Positions 31,627 through 41,178 of a stretch of DNA of 64,000 nt are shown in pieces. The position numbers and the translations under genes were made by a program. The notes beneath the pieces are model-generated. The model saw only the letters and a list, made by a program, of their open reading frames with translations. It did not search any database and was not told the DNA's origin. The number at the start of each line of letters is the position of its first letter. Position 1 is the stretch's first letter. The DNA is from Incurvaria masculella (lineage: Eukaryota > Arthropoda > Insecta > Lepidoptera > Incurvariidae), in contig OX335643.1 in assembly GCA_946894095.1 (NCBI GenBank), positions 13,317,036 to 13,381,035 on the forward strand, in the 5' to 3' direction.

Positions 31627-32007
31627 GCCTCAGTGGCCCAGTGGCGCGACACTTCGGCGATCGCTCTCCGAAGTTAAGCAACGCTGGGTCCGGTCTGGTC
31701 TTGGTTGGGTGACCATTCGACCGTTGAGAGAGGCTGGCCGTGGTTCGGATTCCATTTTGAACTGCAGGTCCCCTTCCTTACTTACTAGGTGGTAGGGTTA
31801 ATCCCGCCCGGGTTGGTACCATGGCATTGGATGAACGATGGTCGAATGAAAATTGTCCGTGTTTTCCATCCAGTTCAATGTAGCCGTGCAATATAAGGAA
31901 GGTCCTGGCATGGCACCTAGTTCCCATGTGGTGTGTTAGGCTAATACCATGACAGAAGGTGTGGTATTAGCCATCCAGGTCCAGTCACATAAAAAAAAAA
32001 ACAACAC
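31627..32007 (+). mobile_element. 5S-rRNA-headed SINE with chimeric tRNA-like start, full length
   Basis: A perfect 9-bp duplication CAATTGTCA (31618-31626 and 32008-32016) brackets a 381-bp element ending in A11. The head has AGTGGCCCAGTGGCGCGACA (tRNA box A-like TGGCCCAGTGG), then CTCTCCGAAGTTAAGCAACG (5S box A region) and CTTGGTTGGGTGACCATTC (5S box C region). From GGCTGGCCGTGGTTCGGATT onward it has the same body and A-tail as the tRNA-headed copies. Structure implies Pol III transcription and LINE-mediated insertion. The sharing of one body by two promoter types is seen directly; which type came first is not. Confidence 0.9.
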
Positions 32008-32016
32008 CAATTGTCA

Positions 32017-32221
32017 CCAAACTAGTTAATTAAAACCTAAAACTAACTCAAAGTCTACCACTCAGCATGCATTTAATATTATGTTAACAAACTATCCTGT
32101 TGACTTTATGAATTGTATTTCTTTCCTAAGTTTTCAATGTGTTTTTAAAAACTTAGGCTCGTAAACAGTTAAAAAAATTATCTCGCCTTACAAGTTTCTT
32201 GAGAGTCATTCAACTTACATG
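32017..32221. other. Short AT-rich spacer
   Basis: Between two SINEs; includes the inverted CTTACAAGTTTCTTG motif of the 31250 cluster. Confidence 0.5.
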
Positions 32222-32343
32222 TTTTTTTTTTCATGCAACCTGACATGGATGGCTTATAAATACCACAGAACTACCGTTATGATATTAGCCCAATGCACCA
32301 CCTTCCCGAAGGAATATGGTTCTATGCCAGGATCTTCCCTTTC

Positions 32344-32449
32344 CGGCATGGTTTTCGCAGCCCCCCTGAATGTTCGAAAACCCATGGGCGTTGTCGGCCA
32401 CTTTCAGGTCCTGGAGTACGCTATATGCCGCGCTTAGCAAAAAAAAATT
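32344..32449 (+). mobile_element. Small A-tailed insertion in a SINE (TTTTCGCAGCCCC family)
   Basis: GGCATGGTTTTCGCAGCCCC, GTTCGAAAACCCATGGGCGT and an A9 tail interrupt the SINE between CTTCCCTTTC and GCACGGC. Related text occurs at 33078-33130 and 61625-61670. The A-tail suggests retroposition. Confidence 0.7.
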
Positions 32450-32541
32450 GCACGGCTACATAGAACTGAATGGAAAACACGGATTACCTCTTCAACCGTA
32501 GTTTTATTCAACGCGATGGTACTATCCCGGACGGGATTAAC

Positions 32542-32572
32542 TGTTTTAGTCTTAAATGAGTTGATTTGATTT
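32542..32572 (+). mobile_element. 31-bp LINE-tail insertion with 7-bp duplication
   Basis: GATTAAC (32535-32541 and 32573-32579) flanks a 31-bp insert ending (TTGAT)n within a SINE. It is an extreme 5' truncation of a LINE with the same tail as 17373-17560. Confidence 0.65.
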
Positions 32573-32612
32573 GATTAACCTTACCACTTAGTAGTAAACC
32601 TACCAGGAAAAT

Positions 32613-33059
32613 GTAAGCTAAAATGTCGTCTTACAAATATCCGTTAATTTACAATTTCCTCGGAAACATGTAAGTGAACTGATTTTCCAAGTATCCTGCG
32701 ACATATACACCCGCCAGTCGGATGGAGCCGGCGAAGCCTCGCGTCGGTTATGACGACAATGCTCAGCGTGTATTGCATATTCATGAGGAAGACGTCGTCG
32801 TGGGGCGACCATGCATTTCTATGCATAAGCAAGCTGTTCGCAGACGTGACTTTTGCCATGTTTTTTTATATCGTGGACACGGTTACGTTTTCTTGAAATG
32901 TAGTTTAGTCAACTTTGACAGAAATAACACAATACATTGTTACCATTATAACTAGACTAATTCGTTATGCGAAATGGATCGCAAAGAACACTAGTACATG
33001 TAAGTACTTTACCTCCTTATCCCAGTGAGCATGTTCGTTGCACTAAAGAGCTTCCTGTG
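32613..33059. other. No recognised gene
   Basis: The first 80 bp carry the GGAAACATGTAAGT motifs. Opposing small frames at 32722-32955 (+) and 32859-32618 (-) are mutual shadows without a recognised domain. Confidence 0.4.
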
Positions 33060-33150
33060 AAGATCTCAGGCATTGTGGTTTTCGCAGCTCCCGTAATAAC
33101 TGCAAAGCCCGTGGGCGTCGACGGGTCAAAATTCCACACAGGAATCTTAT
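33060..33150 (+). repeat. Diverged copy of the TTTTCGCAGCCCC family
   Basis: GGCATTGTGGTTTTCGCAGC, CTGCAAAGCCCGTGGGCGTC matches 32346-32390 and 61622-61668. Confidence 0.5.
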
Positions 33151-33554
33151 TCATACTAGATTGTTGATATTGCTCATAAATCATTACACTCTTAATTTTT
33201 CTGTGAGTGTAAGCATTCAAAAGCAGAATGTGCAGGCAAAAATACATTTTTATTTAGCTGGCCATGTTTTTTGAAGGGGAATATTCGTCCGGGGTAATCA
33301 AAACATAATCAAAAATTACGAAGCCATGAGTGTATATGCACCTAATAGTGATAAATAAACGATTAAACAAAATGTGGTAACTGGCTTCTTTCGGGTTAAG
33401 TTCGTATTGTTTTAAATTAGTTTAGCTTACCTAATCGAAAAATATTTCGGAGAATGGCAAGTAGTCTCGGTTTTCCGTTCTATTGTCTCTCTTCACTATA
33501 GTTTCTATTGCAGTTTATATTTTTTAGTTTCCTCGTTCGTTTGGTACCTATAAG
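33151..33554. other. No recognisable gene
   Basis: AT-rich; nothing recognised. Confidence 0.5.
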
Positions 33555-33908
33555 CGTTAAGGGGATAATGAGGTGATTAAGTTCCATACATTGGCTCGTG
33601 CCTGTTTCCTCAGTCAAATTATTAAAAAAAAATCTGACATTTTGCACATTCAATAAATCGACTGAGAGCTACATATGTACGTTGGTTTTTTTCATCTAAG
33701 ATATATGCCTTTTTGTATGTGTATATAAATTTTTAGAGACGTTTCTCTCGGATGTAAGTTAATTTAAGAAACAAGCAAATACGTACAGACGTAGCTCTCA
33801 GTTAATTTATTAAATGTTCCAAATATCAGAAAAATATTATTTAATTTGAGTGAGGAAACAAGCACAAACCATTGTATGGAACTTGATCACCTCATTATCC
33901 TCCTAACG
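33555..33908. mobile_element. 354-bp foldback MITE, arms about 150 bp
   Basis: Left CGTTAAGGGGATAATGAGGT, AAGTTCCATACATTGG, CTGTTTCCTCAGTCAAATT, TCGACTGAGAGCTAC pairs with the reverse complement of the right end: CGTTAGGAGGATAATGAGGT, AAGTTCCATACAATGG, CTTGTTTCCTCACTCAAATT, TTAACTGAGAGCTAC. Almost the whole element folds into one hairpin with about 85 percent pairing. No ORF; the target duplication is ambiguous because pairing continues to the edge. Confidence 0.88.
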
Positions 33909-35721
33909 TACAAATCCTTTGGATATAACCTCTATTGCGCATCAAAATGTAGAAGGTTATAAAACTTTTAGAATAAAGAAATACAAATACTTAGTTTAAA
34001 TTGAAGTTGAACATGAAAAGCAGAGCGGATGCCTGTTACGATGAAACAAGCATTGAAACATTAACAACAGTTTTGGTCATTCTACTTTCATTCATTATCG
34101 CGGCATTGTTTATTTTAACAACAGGCAAAACATGGCCTTATTTGCTTCGATATTATTATTGTTTATTTCTGCCTTCCCTTAGAAAAGTAACCTTAATATT
34201 ACATAGTTTTTGTTTGAATATTTTTTTAGGTTAATCGTTTTCCATTTACGTGTTTACGAATTCGGTTGCGATATCAAAGTAACTTACAACTGTTTCAGCT
34301 CTTGGCTTCCCAAGCCAGGCTATCGCGAATGCCGGCCGTTACAAAAAGGTCTAATAAAACAAAGGCCAACTTTGTTTCCTGAGGCGATTTGCTCGGATAT
34401 AGAAAGCGATCGGTCCCATCTGTAGTAAATGTGTCTTGTTAGTGTTTACGTCTTCTAACGAGGCGAGGCCATATTTTAGGTACAGTTAAACTCTTTATGC
34501 ATACAATGCAGATTCTCTGTGAGAAAAGGGATACTTGTTATACCATAGTCTTTGAAATATCTATCTTACAGGTGGCATTGTAGCCTTTATACTTAGGGTT
34601 CCAGATTATTGTACAATTTTGGGCGGTTAATTTTAGTTGCAACCTCCAAATGTAATATTCCATCGACTATCATATTCCAAATCTATGATTAAAATATAAA
34701 ACAATTTGCCTTATAATCGAATTAAGCGGAAGATTTTGGACAAACTGTCGGGTTGGTACCATTGCATTGGATGAAATATGGTCGTAGCGGCAAAAAAACA
34801 CTGTCCTTCGAGTTCGAGAGTATTATCATGACGTGATAAAAAATAGATCTATTAATTTGGGTGGGGAATTTGTTAATAAAACGTTTTTGAGGTTAAACTA
34901 AAAATCATGAAATTATTACAGATGAGTACTGTTTGAAGCGAAGAAAATCTATGAAAATAACTTTTTATAAATTGTTAATTCAGTACCTTTTCCAGGACCT
35001 CTCTCTGTCGTATCTTCACTATGGCTCGGATGATAAATCTACCACATTTTTGTACAATCTCGAGATGAACAGTATGATCAGATGATATTTATGGAGCAAT
35101 TAGGGGTTCAGTGGTGTGAGCAGCAGTCAGTATCCGTTGCCGAGCTACCTCTAAAGAAATATCGTGCGCTTCACTGTTATTTATCGTCAGTTTCACGGAG
35201 AGCGCTTTCGTGACTGTTAAATACGATTCGGATATCGCTTTTCCATCCCTCTTTTAACATTCTACTACCTATTATTTGCCTAGTTACCTGGATATCTGGT
35301 AAAAGTGGTGGCCATTTCATGGGCCTATTTGTATAATGTGACCATATTGGCCGGAAAAGTGTTCAACTAAAAACCGGTTGTCAGGAGGTGCACCAACTTG
35401 TTGGTGGATGACATTATTTAAAACCGAATAGGGTCTCCGATACCACTTTAATACTTCAACTGAAATAAGATACACTTTAATTAAATTAACTTTATCCGTT
35501 TTGGATAACGCCATTATAAATCACAAATGTAAACTGAACATAACAAAAAGGAACATTAAGAACAATATACGTTTAAAAATATTAAAATATATTTTTTTAA
35601 TTCTGTTTAACGAACTCGTAAGAGAATGGAGGTTCTGTTAAATCGCGTGAGGGCCACAATTTAGTTTTGAAATATGGGATACTTTTTGAAAGTGTAAGTA
35701 TCGACTATGATTTAGTAGGTT
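33909..35721. other. No gene; SINE remnant at 34745-34815
   Basis: GGGTTGGTACCATTGCATTG then GATGAAATATGGTCGTAGCG is a SINE mid-body fragment (+). Frames at 34001-34234 and 34210-34425 (+) contain hydrophobic runs but no recognisable family. Confidence 0.45.
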
Positions 35722-36127
35722 TTTTTTTTATGCGACCGGACATGGATGGCTAATACCACACAACTATCGTTATGATATTAGCTCAATACACCACATTCCC
35801 GAAGGAATTAGGTGCCATGCCAGGACCTTCCCTTTATGAGCACGGCTACATTGAACTGGATGGAAAACACGGACAATTTTTCATTGCCGCTTCGACCATC
35901 TTTTCATCCAATGCGATGGTACCAACCCGGGCGGGCTTAAACCCTACCACCTAGTAGGAGAAGGGGACCTACAATTTTACATGGATTCCGAACCATGGAG
36001 CAGCTCGCATTCGTGACGAAATGCACTTATCGAACTCGGAAAGAGAAAGACAGTGGTGCATGTCGGTATTGAACCCAGGCCTCTGGTACGCTAGGCCAGT
36101 CCCCGTGCCACTAGGCTACGAGCCGCT
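35722..36127 (-). mobile_element. tRNA-derived SINE, best minus-strand copy
   Basis: Complete and little diverged: T-tail (35722-35730), GACATGGATGGCTAATACCA, TTCCCGAAGGAATTAGGTGC, GAGCACGGCTACATTGAACT, GGCGGGCTTAAACCCTACCA, CGAACTCGGAAAGAGAAAGA, TTGAACCCAGGCCTCTGG (box B complement), CCACTAGGCTACGAGCC (box A complement). This copy best defines the family end to end. Confidence 0.93.
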
Positions 36128-36299
36128 CGAGGTACTTGGCACTTGCTTGTTATACGAGAAAACGTTTGATTAAAGATTCAACGCCTGCTGTTCAAATGTT
36201 TTCCTTTGGTACATTGAAATGATCCTTATATAAAACTGAGTAGATCCGTATTAAAAAAAATCGCTAAATAACTCCTTTTGATTAACAAGTCACGTGTTC
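36128..36299. other. Short AT-rich spacer
   Basis: Nothing recognised between the SINE and the next element. Confidence 0.5.
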
Positions 36300-36548
36300 A
36301 GAAAAAAACCGGCCAAGTGCGAGTCGGACTCGCACAAGAAGGATTCCGTACCACGATTACTCACGATTATTCACGATTTTACACACGTTTGTTAATTATA
36401 TTTTTTTTTTTTTTTCTTAATAGCGGCACAACTGTAAAATTTTCTACTGTATGTTTATTACCGTTTACGAGATAAGACCCACTGACAGACAAACGGACAG
36501 CAGAGGCTTAGTCTAGGTTCGGTACCCTCATGGTACGGAATCCTAAAA
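36300..36548 (-). mobile_element. GGGTTCCGTACC-family element, diverged
   Basis: AAAACCGGCCAAGTGCGAGT, AGAAGGATTCCGTACC, AATAGCGGCACAACTGTAAA, GACAGCAGAGGCTTAGTC, TGGTACGGAATCCTAAAAA. The (GGAC)n array is reduced to ACAAACGGACAG. Confidence 0.8.
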
Positions 36549-36844
36549 ATGTTGGATGCTGTGCCATTAAAAAAACACACTGTAGAACGAATGATGATAA
36601 AAAACTAAATTAATTAATAAATATGTGTAGAATAATAATAAATAATAATGTAGAAATTATGTAAATAAAGAAAGCAAATAAAGTACAAAATAATTTATCG
36701 AAGCGGTGTCTGTTGATTTTGAAATTAAAAAATGAATACAAAACACAATCTCCCCACTCGACAAGTCGACAAGTCGACAAGGTTCCATTAGGCGCGTACA
36801 ATTTTTAATTTGCGAACTCGGAGGTCGTGTCGTAACTTTCCAAA
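36549..36844. other. No gene; short TCGACAAG triplication
   Basis: TCGACAAG is repeated three times in tandem at about 36758-36780. The remainder is AT-rich. Confidence 0.5.
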
Positions 36845-36988
36845 ATGGCGTCGACGCTCAAATGGACGAGTCCCGCGGGAGCCGAGTTCCCTGTTTTTAT
36901 TCCAGGCACACACACCGGGGGTATGACGACACGCTCCGTAACAGGGTTTCTGTCGCTCGTTGGCTCAAAGGTTTTCTCTTATAAATAA
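36845..36988 (+). CDS. Small ORF (47 aa) with strong Kozak context, possible first exon
   Basis: CAAAATGGCG is an excellent insect start context. The frame reads MASTLKWTSPAGAEFPVFIP, continues with GTHTGGMTTRSV and stops at TAA 36986. Local GC content is well above the surroundings, which is unusual here. Two alternatives exist: an independent micropeptide, or a first exon using the GGG|GTATGA donor at about 36919. No family is recognised and no downstream exon was identified. The ORF is short enough to be chance. Confidence 0.25.
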   Translation: MASTLKWTSPAGAEFPVFIPGTHTGGMTTRSVTGFLSLVGSKVFSYK

Positions 36989-37011
36989 GTTTGCTCTATT
37001 AGATTGATAGC

Positions 37012-37220
37012 CAGTGGCCCGTAGCTTCTCGATTAACGCCTGTGGTGCGGCGGTTAACAGTGCGGGTTCAAATCCCAGGTTATGTATCTCTTCCTTAATG
37101 ACTAAAATGTAATTTTTCGTTGAGCATACATTTTCGTCGGTTCACTCGATACTTCGAAACCCATGTAAAACTGTGTCCTTTACTTTTTGGGTGGAATGGT
37201 AAAACCGACCCAAGCTAATA
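37012..37220 (+). mobile_element. tRNA-derived SINE, 5' half (interrupted by RTE element)
   Basis: GCCCGTAGCTTCTCGATT, GGTGCGGCGGTTAACAGTGC, GGGTTCAAATCCCAGG (box B), AACCCATGTAAAACTGTG, GTGGAATGGTAAAACC. Continues at 39303. The sequence ACCCAAGCTAATA at the break is duplicated. Confidence 0.8.
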
Positions 37221-39302
37221 ATAATAATAATAATAATAAAGCCATTTTATTCCTTAATTTGTGTAAATACATGTTTGAAAATTAAAACTAGAAAAAACTG
37301 AACTAAAAAATTAAGGACCCCTCTTCGGGTAAAGGCCTCCTCCATTGATTTTCATTCTCCTTTCTCTTTCGCTACATGTTTCGTCCCCCTTTTTATTTTT
37401 ATTTTATTCGTCGACCCATCTTTCTTCAGGACGAATTTGTTGTTGTTCGGATTCTGTAGAGATTAGTAGCAATTTTTAAGTTATTTTTATCTTTTTTTTG
37501 TATCTTTTTTGTATGTATCTCTTAACTAATATTTTTTTTTTTTAAGAATTCACACTCTATCTGATAAACCTATGTAGCTTTGTATATATTTTTTTTTTTT
37601 ATTTGGGTATTAGGAATTCGACGACGCATGGTATATGCTGTTTTTGTCGTATAATATGTTATTTCCGTATATATATTGTATCGTAATTTATATCTCCTAA
37701 AGTCTCTTTGTCTCATAATAAATTTTGTTTCATAATGTGATTCTTTACAGTGAGAGCGGAGCGTTGTATGTGTAAATATATATTCGTTTGGTGGCTTGGA
37801 GGGTTGAGGTCGTTATCTCCCGCGGTGACCGGCCGTGGTGGGAAACAGGGAGGGGGTCGTTGCTGGCTGCTATTCTATATTATTGGTTGTCTCAGAGTAT
37901 TCTATGTCTTTGGCTGGTATATAATGTTGCGTGAGATAAGTCTTGATATCAATTTTATTTTTCTTGGATGGTTGTTTTTTGTTTTCTTCATTGTTTATTC
38001 TTAACTTTGTTGGTGCAGCTATTTCTGGGGACTCTGATAGGTTTCTTTTCTTGTTAATCGAATGTTGACTTTCGATATTGTTGCTTTTTTCCAATTTGCC
38101 TTGCAGTATAATTATTTTGTCGTATTTTAAAATAGCTTTGTTTCCTTTTTTTCTTTCTTCTTTTAGTTGCCCTTGGAGCTCCTTCCGCGTATTGAGTACT
38201 TCTGGTGGGAAGTCTTCTTTGATATAGTACGTTTTTCCTTCCAGCAAGCTTTTACTTTTAAGGATTTCAATTTTTTTCCCCATTGTTGAGAAAGTGACAA
38301 CAATAGGTCTGATCTTTTCGCTTTTCTTACCCAACCTGTATACCGATTCAAGGCTTGATTTTCCGCAATGTATGTTCATATCGGCGTTTAAAAATCCAAT
38401 TATATTTTTTTCCAAGTCTTGATAGCTTTTTTCTTCCTCCGCGACCCCAAAAAATATAAGGTTTTTCCGTCGTAGCTGTCTATCAAAATTAGCAATGGTG
38501 CGTTTTTGTTTTTCAATTTTTTCTTCCAGAAGGATGTTACGGGACTCAATATTCTTGAATTTTTCGTTTATGTTGTTGTTGATTGATTTGGTGATTTCTT
38601 CCTTAATATCTTGTATATCTTGTTTTTGCTGTTTCATTTCATCTTGAATGGTTCTTAAAATAGTCGTAATTACCTCCATGGTTCGTGTTTTCTTATTTTG
38701 TATGGCTTGTAGCGTAATTTTATTTCAACATAAAGAACGCATGCCCTCTTTTATCGAAGAGCTGAACTATAAGAGATGTGCAGATAGTTGGTCAATATGT
38801 CGACAGACAGTGCGCAACATGGTTTGGCTAGTTGGTGATAGATGTCGCACGCGTCCTTGCAAGGCGCAGCTATGTAGTATCTCATCTAGTTTTAATAAGC
38901 CAAGGTAGATGTCGCTAATTAGGATAGTTGGCAACGAATTGATTAAGTATGCAAATTTGTAGGTTATGTTACTAATTAGTTCATGAAATACACGTTTTAT
39001 AGTTTCACGCTTAATTTATATTCTGTTTTTAATATTAGGGTCTTAAATCTGGTTTAATTCTTGTAAGTAGTTCAAATATCAATGGATGTTGTTGATATTG
39101 TAAGTTCCAAATTGTTCTCTTCGCTTTCCTTTACTTGCACTGTATTATATATTTCCATAAAGAGCGTTGATAGTTTTACGATATTATTCACTTTTCAAAT
39201 GATATTGCTTGCACTTTACAATTTTTTAACACTTCTATTTGCCAGCTCGCGGGAATAGATGTTGACAGGTGCACAGCAGCGACCTCACTTCCCAACACTC
39301 AC
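37221..39302 (-). mobile_element. Internally deleted RTE-type LINE with 13-bp target duplication
   Basis: ACCCAAGCTAATA occurs at 37208-37220 and 39303-39315, a perfect 13-bp target duplication around 2082 bp. Read on the minus strand: 5' UTR (39302-38680), ORF1 (38679-37870), then decayed ORF2 pieces: IYTYNAPLSL (about 37785), like the endonuclease start TYN-R-L; IRPEERWVDE (about 37420), like the family's GRP--RWVDD; and NGGGLYPKRGP-stop (about 37315). The element ends with an untranslated region and a (TTA)n tail at 37221-37239. The catalytic endonuclease and reverse transcriptase are absent, so it could only have moved by using another element's enzymes, unless the deletion came after insertion. 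Confidence 0.88.
37870..38679 (-). CDS. RTE-type LINE ORF1 protein (269 aa), intact
   Basis: Residues 1-65 are a glutamate/lysine/isoleucine-rich coiled coil (MEVITTILRTIQDEMKQQKQ and on). About 70-170 is an RNA-binding-like domain: RRKNLIFFGVAEEE begins a beta strand, LESVYRLGKK and RPIVVTFSTMGKK follow, then YYIKEDFPPEVLNTRKEL, an L1-ORF1-like arrangement. The C-terminal 70 residues are basic (PTKLRINNEENKKQPSKKNK). In lepidopteran genomes such proteins precede the endonuclease-reverse transcriptase ORF of RTE elements, where they bind element RNA. Start at ATG 38679 is the first Met; the frame has no breaks over 810 nt. Function in this copy is unproven because ORF2 is gone. Confidence 0.85.
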   Translation of the reverse strand: MEVITTILRTIQDEMKQQKQDIQDIKEEITKSINNNINEKFKNIESRNILLEEKIEKQKRTIANFDRQLRRKNLIFFGVAEEEKSYQDLEKNIIGFLNADMNIHCGKSSLESVYRLGKKSEKIRPIVVTFSTMGKKIEILKSKSLLEGKTYYIKEDFPPEVLNTRKELQGQLKEERKKGNKAILKYDKIIILQGKLEKSNNIESQHSINKKRNLSESPEIAAPTKLRINNEENKKQPSKKNKIDIKTYLTQHYIPAKDIEYSETTNNIE

Positions 39303-39430
39303 ACCCAAGCTAATACCAACTGAAAACTGAATCATATACATAATAGTGAGGTCCTGGCTTGGCATCTAATTTGTTCGAAAATGTATCGAGGCCGACTAAT
39401 GTAATGATAGTATGTTTGATATTAGCTATG
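39303..39430 (+). mobile_element. tRNA-derived SINE, 3' half (downstream of RTE insertion)
   Basis: After the duplicated ACCCAAGCTAATA, SINE text resumes: AGTGAGGTCCTGGCTTGGCA, TCTAATTTGTTCG, GATATTAGCTATGATGTCG. It completes the half ending at 37220. The CATCCAGTTC segment is lost and there is no A-tail. Confidence 0.75.
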
Positions 39431-40317
39431 ATGTCGAATTAAAACTAATTCCAATTATTAGTTCGGGTTACTTCATTGTTAAGATTAATTGCAGAGCTGT
39501 ATGTCTCTCTTTCTCTGTAATAACGAGGTTTTTAAATGATACATTGTTAAAAAAAAAAAATGTATTCATGTTTTTAAAAAAAATCTTTTTGCATAAAAAA
39601 TATAAACTTAGAAAAAAATGGTGCACGACACCAGGTATAGCACCAACTCCTCCAAGGACAAAACAATCGGCCCAAGCAGCTATAGGCCAAGAACACTTTG
39701 GCTTAAAGATAACAGGGATGAAGACACTCAACGTGCTCCAATTAGTTCGAGTCGACGAAAGAAAAAAAACGAGAGAAAAAACGTCTCAAAATTTTGATGA
39801 AGGAAATGTCAAAAAAGCACCAACGTTTTAGGCACATCTTTTTTAAAAACAGTTAATAAACAGCACACATCCGAATATTATGCAACTGCCCGAACTAGAA
39901 CCAACGCAATATATGTACACCAGCATATCAACCAACATATCATATTTACGTGTTATCAACATATATAAATAATGTCAACATATTTTGAGCCCTCATATCC
40001 TGACGTATGTGGAGAAATTTCCGCAATTTCTGCGTTTATTGTTTCATTAACCGGATTTATGCACGTGGCACCTTGTATTCTGTGATCACATCACGTATTT
40101 GCATTAACGTCCCAATCCAAATGCTTCCTACACCTCAAAGATTAAATGTTGTATGGTAAAAGTCGTAGACACGGATAGATAAATTCACTTTTCCTTTAAA
40201 ACCCTATAAAACCTACGATAATAATATTTCAAAGATGATCGGATTGGGATAATAAGTAGCCTATTTCGATATATTATATTCGAGCGGGAAACAACCATTC
40301 ACATTCACAAAATGTAA
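39431..40317. other. No recognised gene
   Basis: A 139-codon plus-strand frame (39412-39831) starts inside the SINE and runs through A-rich DNA. It has no recognisable domain and is judged non-coding. Confidence 0.45.
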
Positions 40318-40358
40318 TTTTTTTTTTTTTTTTTTTTTTTATTTATTTATTTATTTCT
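40318..40358 (-). repeat. Poly-T followed by (ATTT)n, likely retroelement tail
   Basis: About 22 T residues then ATTTATTTATTTATTTC, followed by irregular AGTAATAGTACTAGTAATAG repeats. Probably the complement of a retroposon A-tail, but the upstream body is not recognised. Confidence 0.6.
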
Positions 40359-41178
40359 TCGAAGTATAGTAATAGTACTAGTAATAGTAATGGATATGGC
40401 ATGGATGGAGCAAATAGTACTAGTAATGGATATCGGTTGGGTGGTTTCAAAGATTAGAGTGGACGAATATAATGACACGAGATGTATATATAATAGCTTC
40501 GATTAGTATAAAATCTGTTACAAATTTTGTATGTAAGGCCCTCTCTCTAAAAAGGCACCTCTCTAAAAATGGCATGCGTTGTGAAAAACCGAAATTAGAA
40601 ATGTGGGAGTGCTGAATGTCAATCATACATTAAACTCTTGATTACCTTGTAGCTACCGTATCGCTCTCTAAATAGAGCAGATTCAAGATGCCAACAAATG
40701 CAACGAACACAGAGAATCATTTAAGGTAGTCAGCGCGCTCCTACTTCAAAAGATGGCGCTGATCACTTCGACGTCAAAACACAAGAAGTCTGCATCACAC
40801 GATCGAAATACGAGAGCAGCTACACTTTGTATTTGACTCGGAGCAAATCCATTTCCGGAAATCGAAATTATAAATGCATAAAGTACCATAAAATTCAATT
40901 AAATTTCTCCAAATTGTTCACTTACAATTTAATTGGCGAACACCTACTGTTAACTCAGTTAATGTGGAAACGTGACTGCCTTCGTTAAGATGGCTTTCTC
41001 GGCAATGAGAAATGTTAATTTAATAGGACTGAATTGAGTCAGAGGGACTCAATTACATTTATGTTCACTTACACTTATGTAGCTACCAGCCAAATCAGTG
41101 AGTGGTATTAATTATTTATGAAAAACCGGTAAGGGTGGCTGTGCTGAGAGCCTACGTCTACCTAAATCATTAATTTTA
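40359..41178. other. No recognisable gene
   Basis: Contains a small tandem CCTCTCTCTAAAAAGGCA / CCTCTCTAAAAATGGCA at 40542-40575. Otherwise unremarkable. Confidence 0.45.

Larger units (their letters stand above)
32222..32612 (-). mobile_element. tRNA-derived SINE, interrupted by two insertions
   Basis: T-tail, GCAACCTGACATGGATGGCT, CCCGAAGGAATATGG, CCAGGATCTTCCC, then insertion 32344-32449, then GCACGGCTACATAGAACTGA, ACGCGATGGTACTATCCCGG, then insertion 32542-32572, then CCTTACCACTTAGTAGTAAA. The tRNA head is missing beyond about 32612. Confidence 0.85.

Noticed and set aside
31655..31725. A genuine 5S rRNA gene
   Set aside because: Only the internal promoter region matches; the 5' and 3' parts of 5S rRNA are missing, and the sequence runs directly into a SINE body with A-tail and target duplication.
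39412..39831. 139-codon plus-strand ORF
   Set aside because: Begins inside a SINE 3' end and crosses A-rich stretches; composition (lysine and phenylalanine runs) is what AT-rich DNA gives by chance.
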